Positions 38,201-49,682 of a stretch of 64,000 nucleotides of DNA are shown one piece after another; the stretch's first letter is position 1; each line of letters opens with the position of its first letter. Both the position numbers and the translations under genes were made by a program. Source of the DNA: Neckera pumila (Eukaryota > Streptophyta > Bryopsida > Hypnales > Neckeraceae). The notes under the pieces are model-generated. The model was not told where the DNA came from. It saw only the letters and a program-made list of their open reading frames with translations, and made no database searches. The stretch covers positions 9,607,823 to 9,671,822 of the forward strand of contig OZ018408.1 of the NCBI GenBank assembly GCA_963969595.1. The letters run 5' to 3'.

Positions 38201-39861
38201 TCGTTCTTAAAAGATTGACTTTTCTCATCTCAGCAGCGAGGAAATCATGGCGTACCCGTTGGCCAAAGGAATCGCTGGCAGGTACCATGTTTTGTTGTTG
38301 GAACGGTTGAATTTTGCCTTTTTTCACGGTGGGATTTGATCCCGAGTATTGAATCTTTTAACTTAATATATGAGGTAATTTCATTAGTCGTGGAATTTCG
38401 GCCATGTTATGGTACTGGAATCTACTAGATTTACAATCAGGTCTTATAGCCAGTTATTGAGCAACTGATTGTTGGTTCCGAGTTATGAATAATTGAATGT
38501 TTCTTTATGATTTGGGTCACTGGAGTTGACATCAACAATGATGTGTAGGGGAACGGTTATGGGGGGAATGGCAACTACAACCGTCGTGGAAGAGGTCGAG
38601 GTAGTCACAACGGAAGAGGTGTCGGGGTAAGTTTGACGATATCTATTATTCTTCCCCCCCCCCCCCCCAGTTTCACTTCCTCAGTACAGTTTTATACTGG
38701 TAGAGCATTGTCAACAGGTATTTGCTACCCGAGTTTGCGCAATTTGTTGTATATTTGCGTAAGAGCACGAGGGGTCTGTGGCTGACTTGGTCGCTGGTTG
38801 TCGTTGTGTTTATCAGCTGGCGAATCCCACACAGCAGTTCACTGAGGACTTTGACTTCTCAGCCATGAATGAGAAGTTCAACAAAGACGAAGTCTGGGGA
38901 ACACTTGGAGGGAAGGATGATGAAGAGGAAGATGATTTTGATGATGGACATGTTGAAGACGAGGCAGCTGATTCTGCTCAGTCAGATGCTGCAAAGAAGG
39001 TAATCCAGATCTTTGGTTGCTGAACACTTTGTGGATCGCATAATCGAATCGTCAGTGGAAACGCCGGGAGAATGCAAGATCTGTTTGCTTGTGCTGGGGG
39101 GGCGGAACTGCTATGCCTCTTCTGTTTATAAGAGCATTATAGGCATGCTGAAATCATGATGACTTGGATAGTGCTCGGACAGTGGATGTTGGTTATGTTG
39201 TTTGTGTGGCTGACTTTAGGGCATGGTGGTTAATGCATCAGACTCTCTATAACAAGGACGATTTCTTCGACTCTTTATCTTGTGATGCAATTGAAGGGGG
39301 CCGTGCAGAACGCACTAAATTCTCTGAGCAGCGCAAGATTGATACCGAGGTATGTTTACGTGATTGGTTTTGAGATCTGATGTAATATATATAATGAGCT
39401 CGTAACGTTTTAGGTGCAAACCCACATATGCGACCAGAGCTTTACATTGTCTGTTCGTATCAATTAACTGAGTTTTTTTTTTGGCAAAGCATGTCAATTT
39501 GTTCTCTCTTCACCTGTAGTATGATGTTTCTAGTGCTCTGGCTTGTTGACTCCTATTTGGTAGTTGGAAGTACAATTGGGGCCCCTTGAAGTGAAGTTGG
39601 TTCAGCTACACTGTCATGGCCGCGACACTGAAGTAGAGCAGTGCATAGACCAATTTTTTTGGTGAAGACTGACTGATGTTTTTTGAATTGCAGACCTTTG
39701 GAGCTTTCCCAGTTAGGTCACGCGGGGGCCGCGGGGGCCGTGGGGGACGCCGTGGTGGCTACAGGGGTGGCTACTATGGTGGAGGCAGTTATGGGATCGG
39801 CAGAGGTGGCAGCTATGGCAGAGGCCGTGGTGTGGGCCGTGCCTCGTCTGGCGGTGTATGA
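35257..39861 (+). CDS. DCP5: Decapping 5 (DCP5), LSM14/RAP55-type mRNA decapping cofactor
   Basis: DCP5 acts in cytoplasmic P-bodies, joining the DCP1-DCP2 decapping complex and repressing translation. Ten exons: 35257-35395, 36161-36261, 36415-36504, 36758-37312, 37436-37984, 38234-38281, 38549-38626, 38817-38999, 39242-39349, 39694-39861. All have GT-AG borders and agreeing phases, giving 673 codons with the TGA (672 residues). The LSm domain covers residues ~8-100 ([21 protein letters not shown], split at [14 protein letters not shown] and [13 protein letters not shown]). A long Pro/Gln- then Ser/Ala/Val-rich middle follows (~100-490). An RG-rich patch precedes the FDF motif ([20 protein letters not shown]). 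Then come the FFD box ([11 protein letters not shown]), the TFG box ([15 protein letters not shown]) and a C-terminal RGG/GGY tail. It is intact and about 60 residues longer than Arabidopsis DCP5 because of the middle region. Confidence 0.96.
35525..35548. promoter_or_regulatory. Two telo-boxes in DCP5 intron 1
   Basis: TTAGGGTTT occurs twice, at 35525-35533 and 35540-35548. Such boxes near the 5' end are common in plant genes for RNA and translation functions. A regulatory role here is inference. Confidence 0.4.
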
Positions 39862-40455
39862 CTAGTTCTTCTCCCCCTTTGCGCAAGTGGGGTCTGATGT
39901 AGCGATCGCATCTAATGTGAAGATTTGATGGGGGATCAAGGATGCTATAATATGCTTTTTAAGTGGGGAGGTGTGTGTAGGTTTTGCAGTGTAGATGTGG
40001 AAGATCCTGTAGACGATTGTGGATTTGCGGTGCTGGCTTTTGACTTGCTGTCACAGAAAAAACGTGGCAGTGGAAGAATGTGAGCGGGTGAGAGGGCACC
40101 CTCAGAGCAGAGAAGGTGGATCTCTGGGTGGTGTATGTGCTTCTCGCCCTTTTCAGACTTCTGCTACTTGGGATATACTCGTTTTGGAATTTGGCCAAGC
40201 GCTTGGCAATTCTGCAGTCTGGAAAGATAGAACAACACTTGGGTGGTTTCTGTCGGAACGATTTGGAGTGAGAGTTTTAATTCGCTCCAATTCCTGAGAT
40301 ACGCTGCATCGAGGATGTAGACAGTGAAAGTTGGGGGGCTGTAGGGGACAGGGGTTAGTCTAGGCTACTGCACAGATGGGACATGGAACGTCGGATTCAC
40401 CATCGTATGTGTATATCGTTTTGGAAGTTCCGGTGGTGGAAATCTGTTGATGGGG

Positions 40456-40461
40456 AATAAA
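40456..40461 (+). terminator. DCP5 polyadenylation signal
   Basis: The first good AATAAA downstream of the stop codon, in ggggaataaactcttttatt with a U-rich stretch after it. This gives a 3' untranslated region of roughly 0.6 kb. Plant signals are loose, so this is tentative. Confidence 0.45.
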
Positions 40462-40743
40462 CTCTTTTATTGCTTCAATTTGTCTATTTATGACCGTCAT
40501 GCATTTTCAGAGTTTTCGATTTTTTTTAGTTCTCTGGAATTTTTCGTAGTTCAGATCATGGGCAGTCGTCATTGTTCGGTTTATTGCTGTTTGTTGTTCG
40601 GTATTGTAGGGGTGTGCACCACTAGGAAATCTCATGGCTGGATCTATCTGTGTTATCCCATTTGTCAACAGATGACCAACCCTAAACTATGGAATCAAAA
40701 GGATAAAATATAAACCAATTCCATCACAAGCGTTTTTATTAGA

Positions 40744-40883
40744 CTTTTAGTAGTGTTTTTTTTGGGCCTCATAGGGCCAGACTCTAGTGTCCCGGCATAG
40801 TCACAGTGGTCTAAATCTGGAGGGAACATCCACCATTTACTGCATGGTGTGTTGTCATTGTGAAAAAAAACACTGCTTTTAAG
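40744..40883. mobile_element. Small inverted-repeat element (MITE-like)
   Basis: 140 bp with ~20-bp inverted ends: CTTTTAGTAGTGTTTTTTTT on the left and AAAAAAAACACTGCTTTTAAG on the right. No clear target duplication. It lies just beyond the DCP5 3' end. Superfamily unknown. Confidence 0.4.
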
Positions 40884-41337
40884 CTCGTAGATGCAGCCCT
40901 ATTTCACAAATGGACTTAGAGCATCTCAGCAGCCCTCCAAGTAAGGTAAGGCTCAAAAATAGAGCAGCATATTCTGATCATGAAGAATAAATTAAAAAAC
41001 TTAAAAGAAAAAATGAAGGAAGAATTGTTTGTTATTTTTCATTGTCAATTTTTTTTTTTTTTTGAGTGGGGTTCTTTTTCTTACTTCTATCACTCTCCCT
41101 ATCTCTCTTTATGTTTTATTTTATTTTATTTTGTTTTCATTCTCAGTCTTTATATCTTTCCAAAAAATTAAAAGAAATAATTAGGAAGCAAAAGGATGAA
41201 TTAGAAAAGAAAACAAACAAACAAACAATTTTTTTTTCTTAACTTAGCACTTTTTTGTTAAAAATAGAAAATCACATAATACATTCTTGAACTAGTGTTA
41301 TAAATGCGAGTTTTTTTGGACTTTCCATCCACAAGAA

Positions 41338-41728
41338 AACAATGTTGAATTAAAGCTTTGAGTATCTTATAAAAATAATTAAAAAATTAGATAAAGACTT
41401 AAAGGGTGCATACCGCACTAAACAAATTTATTATACCCTTGATAAGTTATGATATCTCAAAGTTAAAAAGAAAGCAACATTGAATTGGGGCTTTGAGTAC
41501 CTTGTGAAAATAATGAAAAAATTAGAGAAAGACTTAAAGAATATATACCGCAACAAATAAATACATTGCTCCCTCAATAAGTTATGATATTTTTAAGTTA
41601 AAAAGAAAGCAACATTGAATTGGGGCTTTGAATATTTTCTAAAAATCATAAAAAAAATTAGAAAAGGACTTAAAGGACACACACTGCAATGATCAAATAT
41701 ATTATCCTTTTCATAGGTTATGGAGCCA
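41338..41728. repeat. ~134-bp tandem repeat, three copies
   Basis: Units begin near 41338, 41472 and 41606 with aacattgaattggggctttga (first copy aacaatgttgaattaaagc). Each carries attagaaaaggacttaaag-like and ataagttatgatat-like words. AT-rich, no coding. Confidence 0.8.
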
Positions 41729-41737
41729 GGGTTGGCT

Positions 41738-42045
41738 GGACGTCTGGACGTCCGCGTCCGCATCCGGACGTCAGGGGGGTAGCGGACGTCTTGTGACATT
41801 TTTTTTTTTTGGGTTTTTTCCTTTTTTTTAAAAAATAACGCCCGTCCGATGTCCACTCCGCCGCGGTCGCAGGAAGCGTCCGTCAGGCCTCCAACATCCC
41901 GTCCGCCAAATCCATCGGGGAAAGGGTGCTTGGATGCAGCGTCCACGCATTGCAGCGTTGACTGTCCTGACCGCGACAATTCGCTCCGTCCGCCAAATCC
42001 GTCCGATTTCCGTCCGCCGTATTCTCAGACGGTTTTGGTGGATGC
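41738..42045 (-). promoter_or_regulatory. CGGACG-word tract, orphan
   Basis: GC-rich, built of ggacgtccgcgtccg and ccgtccg words, interrupted by a T-run at ~41800-41830. It resembles the tracts placed upstream of the four mobile ORFs (46550, 49925, 56490, 61060), but no ORF follows on either side. Immediately to its right begins the same repeat (gtacaaattc...gacat) found right of the 49925 tract, so it is read as the remnant of another such element. Confidence 0.5.
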
Positions 42046-42071
42046 GTACAAATTCAAACTAGACATGTTAA

Positions 42072-43011
42072 CCCCTAAAAGCCCGTTGTCCCTTTTGTGG
42101 ACAAATGCGTTTTCGGGCAGGTCCGTACGGGTTGAAATTTTGTGGTGATTTTTTGAAACTTTTTTGGGAGGTACATAAACTGATTAGCTTGATGGGAATA
42201 TAATTTTTTGCACAATTGGTGCCCGGTAACAAAAGTTATGACCAAACAAGCTCAAAGTAGGGGACGGCGGGTAGGCCAAAAAATACAAATTTTTTGTTTT
42301 TAGTACTTTTAGTATTTTTTTCCTCATAAATTATATTTTTGTCTATCTAAAAGGCTTTGATTCATTTCATTCGGATTTGTTATGAGAAAGTTATGGACAT
42401 TCTTGTTTTTCGTGCAGTTAGAGCATCTTTTTGAAAAGAATTACTAATAGGATTCATTTTTGAATGCAATTTTCTTAATTTTTCAATTTTTTGTTTTTTG
42501 CATGGTTAAGTTCACTTGCTAGAACAATTTGACCATTGGGAATTAGTGCATTTTAATTCCATCTCAAATATATGAATATTTTAGATTTTCCTTCTATCTC
42601 AGACCTACTTCTACTTGAACAATTTTTTCAACAATGAAAATTAAATTTTTTTGAATATATTTTTTTGGGTAGATTTTCAACTCAATTCTCTACTATAGAA
42701 TATAGACATTCAAAGCTCAAAACTTTGTAGTGTAAAAATTTTAAGTTAAAAATTTCCAAAATCAAAAAATCCAGTCCCACAATGTGCTGAAAATTTTGTT
42801 TTTTTCACTTTAAACGTAGATATCTTGCAATCTGTGTGGTTAGAAATTCTGAAATTTTTTCCACACATTCTCATACTAGTTACTTGTAAGATCCTACGTT
42901 TAGATGTGGAAAAAAAACATTTTCAATTTTTTGTCACTCTTTGCTTAAAAAATGGCAGTTTTGGGTGTTTTTTGGCAGAAAAAAGGTATTGGCCTATTGG
43001 GCCTTCAGGGA
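42072..43011 (-). mobile_element. piggyBac-like TTAA MITE, copy 5
   Basis: 940 bp between TTAA (42068-42071) and TTAA (43012-43015). The ends are CCCCTAAAAGCCCGTTGTCC and GGGCCTTCAGGGA, orientation opposite to copy 1. The flanks (gtacaaattc...gacat and gaatcacatagaaaaa) correspond to an uninterrupted copy at 50403-50450, where a single TTAG occupies the insertion point (50427-50430). Confidence 0.8.
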
Positions 43012-43093
43012 TTAAGAATCACATAGAAAAACAATACACAAGAATATCACTTACAGATTGAAAGACTATAATGTTTCATCATGAGGTTGTGAC

Positions 43094-43877
43094 CCCCTAA
43101 AGGATGCATGCTTTTCTTTTTTCAAAAGACATTTGAAACTCACATTTCTATAAGAAACATCAAGAAGAACTGAAAAATAGTTTATCTCCACATCGGCACA
43201 TCTATCCGTAGAATCTTATACCTCACTAGTATGACAATGTGTATCTGAAATTTTAGAATTTTTGGCCGTAGATACTGCATTACTGCAAGATATTTGCAAT
43301 TAAAGTGAAGAAAACAAAATTTGATTCACACTATACGGCAAGATTTTAGGACTTCCAACATTTTTAATGCAATATTTCTGCAATATAGAGTTCTAAGCTT
43401 CAAATCTTCATAGAGGAGAATTGAGTTTAGAGTCTAGGAGAAAAAAAAAAAAAATTTAAACTATTTTTTATTAATAAAAAAGTTGTAAAATTGAAGATAG
43501 AAGGAAGATGTAAAATCTTCATATGTTCAATATGGAGTTAAAATGCACTAGTCCCAATGGTAAGATTGTTGTAGCAATGAAACTAAACCGTGTGGAATTT
43601 TTTTGGGGAGAAATTGTAAAAATTCCCTTAAAAATTCCATTGATAAATTAATCCTATGTTTTTTATCTTTGTTGCTGCCCCTTCTCTCTTGTTTTGAGCT
43701 CATTTGGGCATAACTTTTCTTTTCAAGCATCGATTAAAAAATTATATATATATCTCACGAAGCTTATCATTTTTTCTATTTTGAAAAAAGTTTAAAAAAA
43801 TATGGACAAAAAATCAGCCCGACGTTACCTGCCCAATATCCCAAATGTCCGCTGTACGGACAATGGTCCTTCAGGGG
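43094..43877 (+). mobile_element. piggyBac-like MITE, copy 6 (784 bp)
   Basis: Ends CCCCTAAAGGATGCATGC and TGGTCCTTCAGGGG. The flanks TGAC and TTAG are decayed TTAA sites. It carries internal deletions relative to the 926-bp form, lies 78 bp from copy 5 in the opposite orientation, and is inserted in the same host repeat, whose uninterrupted form at about 50500-50512 lacks it. Confidence 0.75.
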
Positions 43878-44220
43878 TTAGAATTGCTAAAGTGATTTGA
43901 AAGCTTTTAATGTTCTTTTTTCATGTCAAATCTAAATAGTTGGTCAGCCTAGAATATGAGGTTAAAGTGCCTAACATGGATAACTGCAATGAACTTATAG
44001 CTTTGGAAAATATACTCCACCATTTTGTAAATGAATTTCTAATGTGTTTTCTTCTCCAAAATCTATTGTGGGAGAGGCGCATTTACAACAATGCTCAACA
44101 CTATGGAAATTGAAGATTGCCATGGGTACCCTTGCATAAACTCTTGAACATAAAAATCAAAATCAATCATTGTCAAAATTGGACAATGCTACAAATAGAC
44201 TTCGAATAAAATGGTGCAAA
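43878..44220. repeat. Host repeat B, right part
   Basis: Matches 50512-50830 through tctccaaaatctattgtg, ctcaacactatgg and attgccatgggtacccttg. Together with 42046-42071 and 43012-43093 it forms one copy of repeat B split by MITE copies 5 and 6. Confidence 0.65.
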
Positions 44221-44819
44221 ATTTTTCAATGAAGAACCGAAATTCATAAAAAATTCCAATTAGCATGTAATCTCACAAAATATATAGTTCAATACCCAAA
44301 CTCATAAAAAAAATCCTCCTTCTATTAATGATGAAAAAGAAATGCTAGTTCTTCATAGTTGTATCACGTACATCCATCAATACAAAATGTCAACCTAATT
44401 TTCATCGAATTACCAAGAAAATTTTAAATCTTTCATGAAGCTATCCTTTTTGTACTTTCAAGGTTAAAGATACACTCCCTGAAATTAATTCAATTTTGAT
44501 TTTCCTATTCCATTGATACAAAATACATCATACGATTTGGACTACATCTTTACCAACGTCCAAACCAACATCCATCAACATCTAATACTACCATTTTCAT
44601 TCAAGATGAATAGATGTTCATTGTCACTAAAGAGTAAAGACTGTAATCATTAGTAATTGAAAATTTGGAATGGAGTAGAGAATTTGAAAAGTACATGAAA
44701 TTTCACTTATATTATCATACAGTGCTGCTGTATACATAACATACAGTTTGCGCGCATACATCCGGATTCTTACATTTACTAAAGATATACGCATACTTCC
44801 TGCTATATATTATGGAAAA
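44221..44819. other. Intergenic AT-rich DNA
   Basis: No gene recognised. It is the region downstream of the kinase-like relic, where the left end of that element should lie; no terminal repeat was identified. Confidence 0.35.
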
Positions 44820-46318
44820 CTATTCATATGAACGTCGAAAATGTTCATCAGGTACAGGCCAACGAAAAGTATTGCAGAACGGATTGATAATGTGGGCTAA
44901 ACGGCCTGCGTTCTCTGGGTCTTCTTGACAAGGTCGCTTCAAATAATCTTGAAACGCTAACGCCAATGTGTGGTGGCTGAACTTGCTCATACTGTCCGTT
45001 TCCATGTTCAACTTCCAGTACTCGTCGGACATGCAGTCCCCGTTGATTCGCCAAGCTAATTTGCAAACCGCATATTCCTCTGATGCACGTGCAAACTTGG
45101 AATGATAATTGCATCTCCATTTCTCTCGTGCAGATATGCTATTTTGGTATTCAACCACCACCTCCGAGACAAAGCCTCCTTCATGTCACTTGCTGAAGTG
45201 AACACATATAAAGATTTAGGCGGTTCTGCTGCTAAGGTAGTCATTCCCCAATCTCAAACTCCAATGTACACACGTGACTCTTCTTCTGGAAACTGAAACA
45301 TGATGTTGGCTGGAGAGATATCATTGTGAAGATGTCCTGCATCGTGCACTGCTCGCATGATGTGTAGTAATGCCCATGCAAGCTCCGTCTGTTTCTTTCT
45401 AAACCGAGATAGGCGGAAAGCGTCAATCGTCTCTGCATTCGTTGGCTTGCTATACATCAAGTGAACATGTATGTTGTTTGCAATAGAGCGATTGAGGTTC
45501 GGCATTTGTCGTAGTGTTCCGCCGTTCCACCAATACGAGTACCCTTCATACTTTGTTGCATGAACAGCAGCAAACCGTATAACTCCAACATGTGGAATTC
45601 TCACTGCCATTGACTCATTCTGGTGTTCCAATTTTGTAAGCTCAGGATGTCTGATGTGTTAGTTGGATATCTTTGCTGCAAATTCCCAATAATTAGGAAT
45701 CTCTGGACAACCCTCAATCCTGACCCTCTGAATTGTCGCGTACTCGCCCTTCCGGACTTCTTCGTCTTGCGGAATCACTCTTGCCGTGTTAGGAAGCGCT
45801 ATGAGATGTTGTCTACCCTTACCCAATTCAACAACTCCATTAGCGCTTTTCCACCAATACAGAGACCCTCGTCTATTCTGGCTCTTTGCGAACGGAGCAG
45901 AACGGCTAATGAACAATTCAGCTCTAGGAATCACTTGCTCAAAGGTTTCATCACCTACACGGTGACGCTTCCCATACTTTACTAGGGTGTCCTTTGCATT
46001 CCACAATGAATCTTGGACCCTATTTGTCAAGAATTGGTTGAAGCCCCTCTTGTCTGTCTCTTGTTGCCATTCCGGAACGTTGACTGCATCCATGAATCGT
46101 TTCCACATATCTGCCTCGAATTTCTCCGGACCCTCTTCACCGTACCAAATATATTTGGTATGCAGGGACATAGTGCTTTCCGTCTCATAGAAGTCGACCG
46201 TGCATTTGATCAAAAAACATTTCAATGCATAAGAAGGCTGCTCTTTATCGGGCGCACTGCTCGATGGGCGCTCATGTTCCTCGTGCTTCCTCTTTTCTGC
46301 CTTCTTTGTTCGCACCAT
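44820..46318 (-). pseudogene. Mobile-element ORF with kinase-like C-terminal domain, decayed
   Basis: One long minus-strand frame from ATG 46316-46318. The first ~220 residues are basic at the start (MVRTKKAEKRKHEEHERP), then unrecognised. The second half is protein-kinase-like: RAVHDAGHLHNDISPANIMF (~45355-45296) is a catalytic loop of the H-x-D-x4-N type, and DWG at ~45245-45253 stands where DFG is expected. Continuation after each break keeps family sense, which identifies the breaks as decay: in-frame TAA at 45659-45661, TGA at 45254-45256 just before DWG, and a 1-nt frameshift near 45115-45125. The frame closes at 44820. No introns. It sits 0.25 kb downstream of a CGGACGG tract with a TATA box. 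A true cellular kinase is unlikely given the missing Gly-rich loop and the context. Confidence 0.6.
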
Positions 46319-46549
46319 CGTGATGGACTTCTTCGTATGAATGAATATTTTGGAATTCCCAAAGAACTTCGCTTCCAAAGACAATTACGCCAAAGTTTGA
46401 AAAAAAAGCAATAAGACGGCCTCCAAATCTTGACTTCTGTTTTCCCTTGGAAAGGAACCAATGGAAACCTAAGCCATGCTTAAGCCACCAAGCTTTCCGC
46501 TCCGCTCTTGCAAGATGCAAGGGAGAAAACAAAAGTGAGGAGCAGACGG

Positions 46550-47033
46550 GTCGTCTGCCCCTCTTATAGTCGGGCGGACGGCAAGGCGGTCGGACGACAC
46601 CGCATCAGACGGCCCAAATGAGGCACGCGGTCTGCCGTCTGCAAGATCCGACGGTCTGCGAGCCAAGTCGGATGGAGATCTCGCGCGCTTGGACGGCAGG
46701 TGGTGGACGCCAGGTCGACCGCTTGGACGGTAGGTGGCGGATGGAAGGTTGACCGCTCGGACGGCAAGTGGCGGACGGAAGGTCGACCGCTCGGACAGGG
46801 AAGCGGACGCAGCGGGACTCCTCGGACGACTTTGTCGGACAGAGGGGTACTCCTCGGACGGCTGCCTGCGGACGGAGGGGGACTGGTCGGACGGCTGCCT
46901 GTGGACGGAGGGGATTGGGCAGACGGGGGAGGGCGGACGGGGGAGGGCGGACGGAGGGGGCTACTCGGATGGTAGGTACGGAAGGCGGATGGCAGGTTCC
47001 CGTCCGCGGTCTGCGGTCCACGGTCCGCCATTT
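46550..47033 (-). promoter_or_regulatory. CGGACGG tract with TATA box upstream of the kinase-like ORF
   Basis: About 480 bp dominated by cggacgg, gaccgctcgg and ggacggagg words (CCGTCCG on the ORF strand). TATAAG lies at 46563-46568 on the minus strand at the ORF-proximal edge, about 245 bp before the ATG. The right border falls directly into a piggyBac-like MITE fragment. Long ORFs in several frames through the tract are composition artefacts. Confidence 0.55.
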
Positions 47034-47037
47034 GCCA

Positions 47038-47635
47038 CTTTGAGAAAGTGATTCTCAGAGCAAAGTTATGGACTAGTTTTATTTTGGAGCAATCTAAGTA
47101 AGTTTTTCAAAAAATTACTTATCGAAGCTAGAATTCAATTTTTAATGCAATTTTTTAATTTTTTAATTTTTTTTTCTGGATAGAGTTACATTTTTTTTCT
47201 ACAACAATCTTCACCATTGGGATTATTATATTTCAATTGTATTTCAATTGCATTCCAAAGAAAACAACAATTTCGTTTTCTTGTTCAATTTTGGATATAT
47301 TTGTACTTAACAATTTTTCAAAGAATGAAGACCAATTTTTTCTTTTTTGATTTCTTTATTAGACTCTAAATTCAATCCATCAGCATAGAAAATCTGAAAT
47401 TTTGAAATTGTAGTGCCCAAAAAATAACACAAATGGAGATTACAGTTATCTAAAATTGGAAGACAACAACCCCAAAAAAATTTCTTTTCAAATTTGAATG
47501 CTATTGTCTTCTAATCGGTACGGTAAAACTTCATGAAATTTTTTTCACATCTTCTCAGATAAGTGAAGTAGAAGATCCTATGGTTAGGGTTTTAGGGAGA
47601 ACTGACAGCTATATTGCCCCAAGGTTTAACCTTCC
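47038..47635 (-). mobile_element. piggyBac-like MITE, copy 9 (fragment abutting the tract)
   Basis: From tgagaaagt and gcaaagttatggac the sequence runs co-linear with copies 5 and 7 (caccattgggattatta, aacaatttttcaaagaatgaag, agatcctatggttag), but ends in a decayed terminus near gccccaaggtttaacc. The first ~310 bp of the element are absent; the CGGACGG tract takes their place. Confidence 0.6.
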
Positions 47636-47639
47636 AGAA

Positions 47640-47800
47640 AACATTGAAATTCATTGTTTCTCACATTTGATAAAATTTGCAATTTTTGAATTCATATTTG
47701 CTATCACAGGCCCCGAATTAGTTACAAAATGTGAAGAAATATAAAATTAATGTGGCACAAAATAGGGGGCAGTTTTCACATTTATCCTTTCGCATAGCAA
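47640..47800. mobile_element. Relic of the Mutator-type MITE
   Basis: Shares the middle of the elements at 9599 and 34501 (cacatttgataaaatttgca, tatttgctatcacaggcccc, ggcacaaaatagggggcag, tttatcctttc). Termini are not recognisable. Confidence 0.5.
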
Positions 47801-48434
47801 TAGAGGGGTCAATATCCAAAATGGTAGTTTCATGTCATTTTGGGCAGAATAGTTGCTTTGGGACTTCATAGGTTCAAATGTTTTATTGACGTCAACATAA
47901 TTATCCCTCCATGAATCCAACCTCTCCCAATTTCATCATGCATATCAAATCCCCCCCCCAAAAAGGTAAGTTCAGCTTGAATGTTGTTATATGTTTTTTA
48001 TGGTAACTTCATTGCATTTATGGACAAACATTGATGATGAATTCTTCTACTTTGATTGCCTACATATGTAGCAATCACATATCATTTATTCAATTCAAAT
48101 GTACAAAATTATATATTCATCATCCATGCACTATTGTACATTGACATTCACATGGCAAAAGAATAGAAAGCGGTCCAATGCAATATTTATTATCAAAAAC
48201 TCCACAAATTATACATCAATGGTTTGCGATAATAGTGCTAAATACACTAACCTACTAATCTACCACTCTACGTACACATTGTGATGTATTGTGTTTTCTT
48301 CAAAACTCAAAAATAACTCCGTAATACTTACCATCATCACATTACTACGCTTGCCACATTCTATAATTTTATGGCAGCTAATTACAATCACTGGACCGTA
48401 CTGTGCGACAGTGCCTACAATAGTCCAATATACT
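47801..48434. other. Spacer downstream of the minus-strand ORF
   Basis: AT-rich. The minus frame at 48260-48583 overlaps the end of the ORF described at 48435-49682 in another frame and is a shadow. No element terminus recognised. Confidence 0.35.
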
Positions 48435-49682
48435 TCACTCGGAATCTGAATCGGTGTCATCTCCCTGAGTTGGGGCGGTAGACCCCGACCCATAAACTCC
48501 GAGATATGGTCCTCCACCGTAGGTGTCTCCATGTCTGGTTGATGCACCTCCTTGTCCATAATTTCTGTAATAAGGACCTTCAAAAGTTGGAGGGGGAACT
48601 AGAAGATTTCGTTCGGACGGTCCTCCAGTTGAACCACCGGTATCATATCTTCCATAATGCCCATACGAACCACCTGGAATACGCCCTGAATCGTACTGGG
48701 ACCCGCCCTCACTAGAAGGAGTATAGTGCGTGGTTCCATGGCTCCCTCGTCCGCTACGAGAGCCAATTTGAGGGTTGTTGTCGTAGTATGAACCATGGCC
48801 CTCAGCTTGTGGATCACGTGCACCACATTCACGTTCATATGATCCCTGATGTTCATGATGTGCATATCAACCACCTGCACTAGATCCAGAATAGTACTGT
48901 GTGTCCCTTCGGCTAGAACCACCTGCAGTGGATCCATAATAGTATTGCGAGCCCCCTTGGCTAGAATCACTGCGACAATATGACCCATGTTCCCCTTGTT
49001 GTCGCCCACGGTTTTCCAGACTCCTACGCGTTGCTTCTTGCAATTGCTGCTCATACTCAATGTCTTCTCGGCTTTCCTTATGCTTGTGCCTCTCTACATG
49101 TGTCACACGCGTTGCACCCTCATCATCATCATCATCATCGTCGTCGTCTGAGTATTCATCCTCGGCATCCGGCATCATTGTTGCAGGAAATCCAAACTGC
49201 CCTCAATTGGACCACTCTGGCATGCAATCGCTTAGTTGAGTCCAGCTTGTATAAATAGTTGCTTCATTGTGATTCAAATTGGTCACCAATTTTCCATAAA
49301 TGGTGCGCCAATCTACATCTTTGTGGAGTACAATCTCCGCCCAAACCATGGCCATGTTGGAATAGTTCACGATATTTGGTTTGGAGTCACGTATATTAGC
49401 ATTCCGCGTTACTTCATCGTATCGGTGGATGAAGTGTTTGCTCAAGCACGACGAATGTGCACCTTCCCAACGAGGAACTTGTACAAAGGCGCATTCTTTT
49501 GGCCAAATTTTGGCGAGGTGCGTCATTTTCACGTACTTGTTGCACGTAGTGCAAGACCAAGTTTTTTGGGATGACGACTCCCATCCACTTTCCGCTACAC
49601 AATTCGGGTTGGCCCAATCGTCCCAATTTATGTCTTGGGACTTGCCCTTCTTACTATTTTTTGAGGGTTTATTGCAAGGCAT
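48435..49682 (-). pseudogene. Mobile ORF, unknown N-terminal block, Asp run and Gly/Tyr/Ser-rich tail
   Basis: A 416-codon minus-strand frame from ATG 49680-49682 to TGA 48435-48437, with two internal stops (49203-49205 and 48867-48869). Basic start (MPCNKPSKNSKKGK), then a ~130-residue block containing AESGWE, CTTCNKYVKM, KIWPKEC, HFIHRYDEV and DVDW, which recurs in the ORF at 57004. After the first stop follow an acidic run of nine Asp, a charged Glu/Arg stretch, and about 190 residues of GGSQYYYGS-like Gly/Tyr/Ser repeats ending in an acidic tail. Only two point-like stops in 1.2 kb with frame preserved implies recent decay or selection until recently. The family is unknown to me. A CGGACGG tract starts about 240 bp upstream. 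Confidence 0.55.

Noticed and set aside
40447..40713. 88-residue ORF downstream of DCP5
   Set aside because: It overlaps the presumed polyadenylation region and has no domain or codon signature.
46564..47051. Several 90-155-residue ORFs on both strands in the 46.6-47.0-kb tract
   Set aside because: All frames are open because the CGGACGG words lack stop codons. The products are repetitive Arg/Pro/Ser or Gly/Arg/Thr with no domain.
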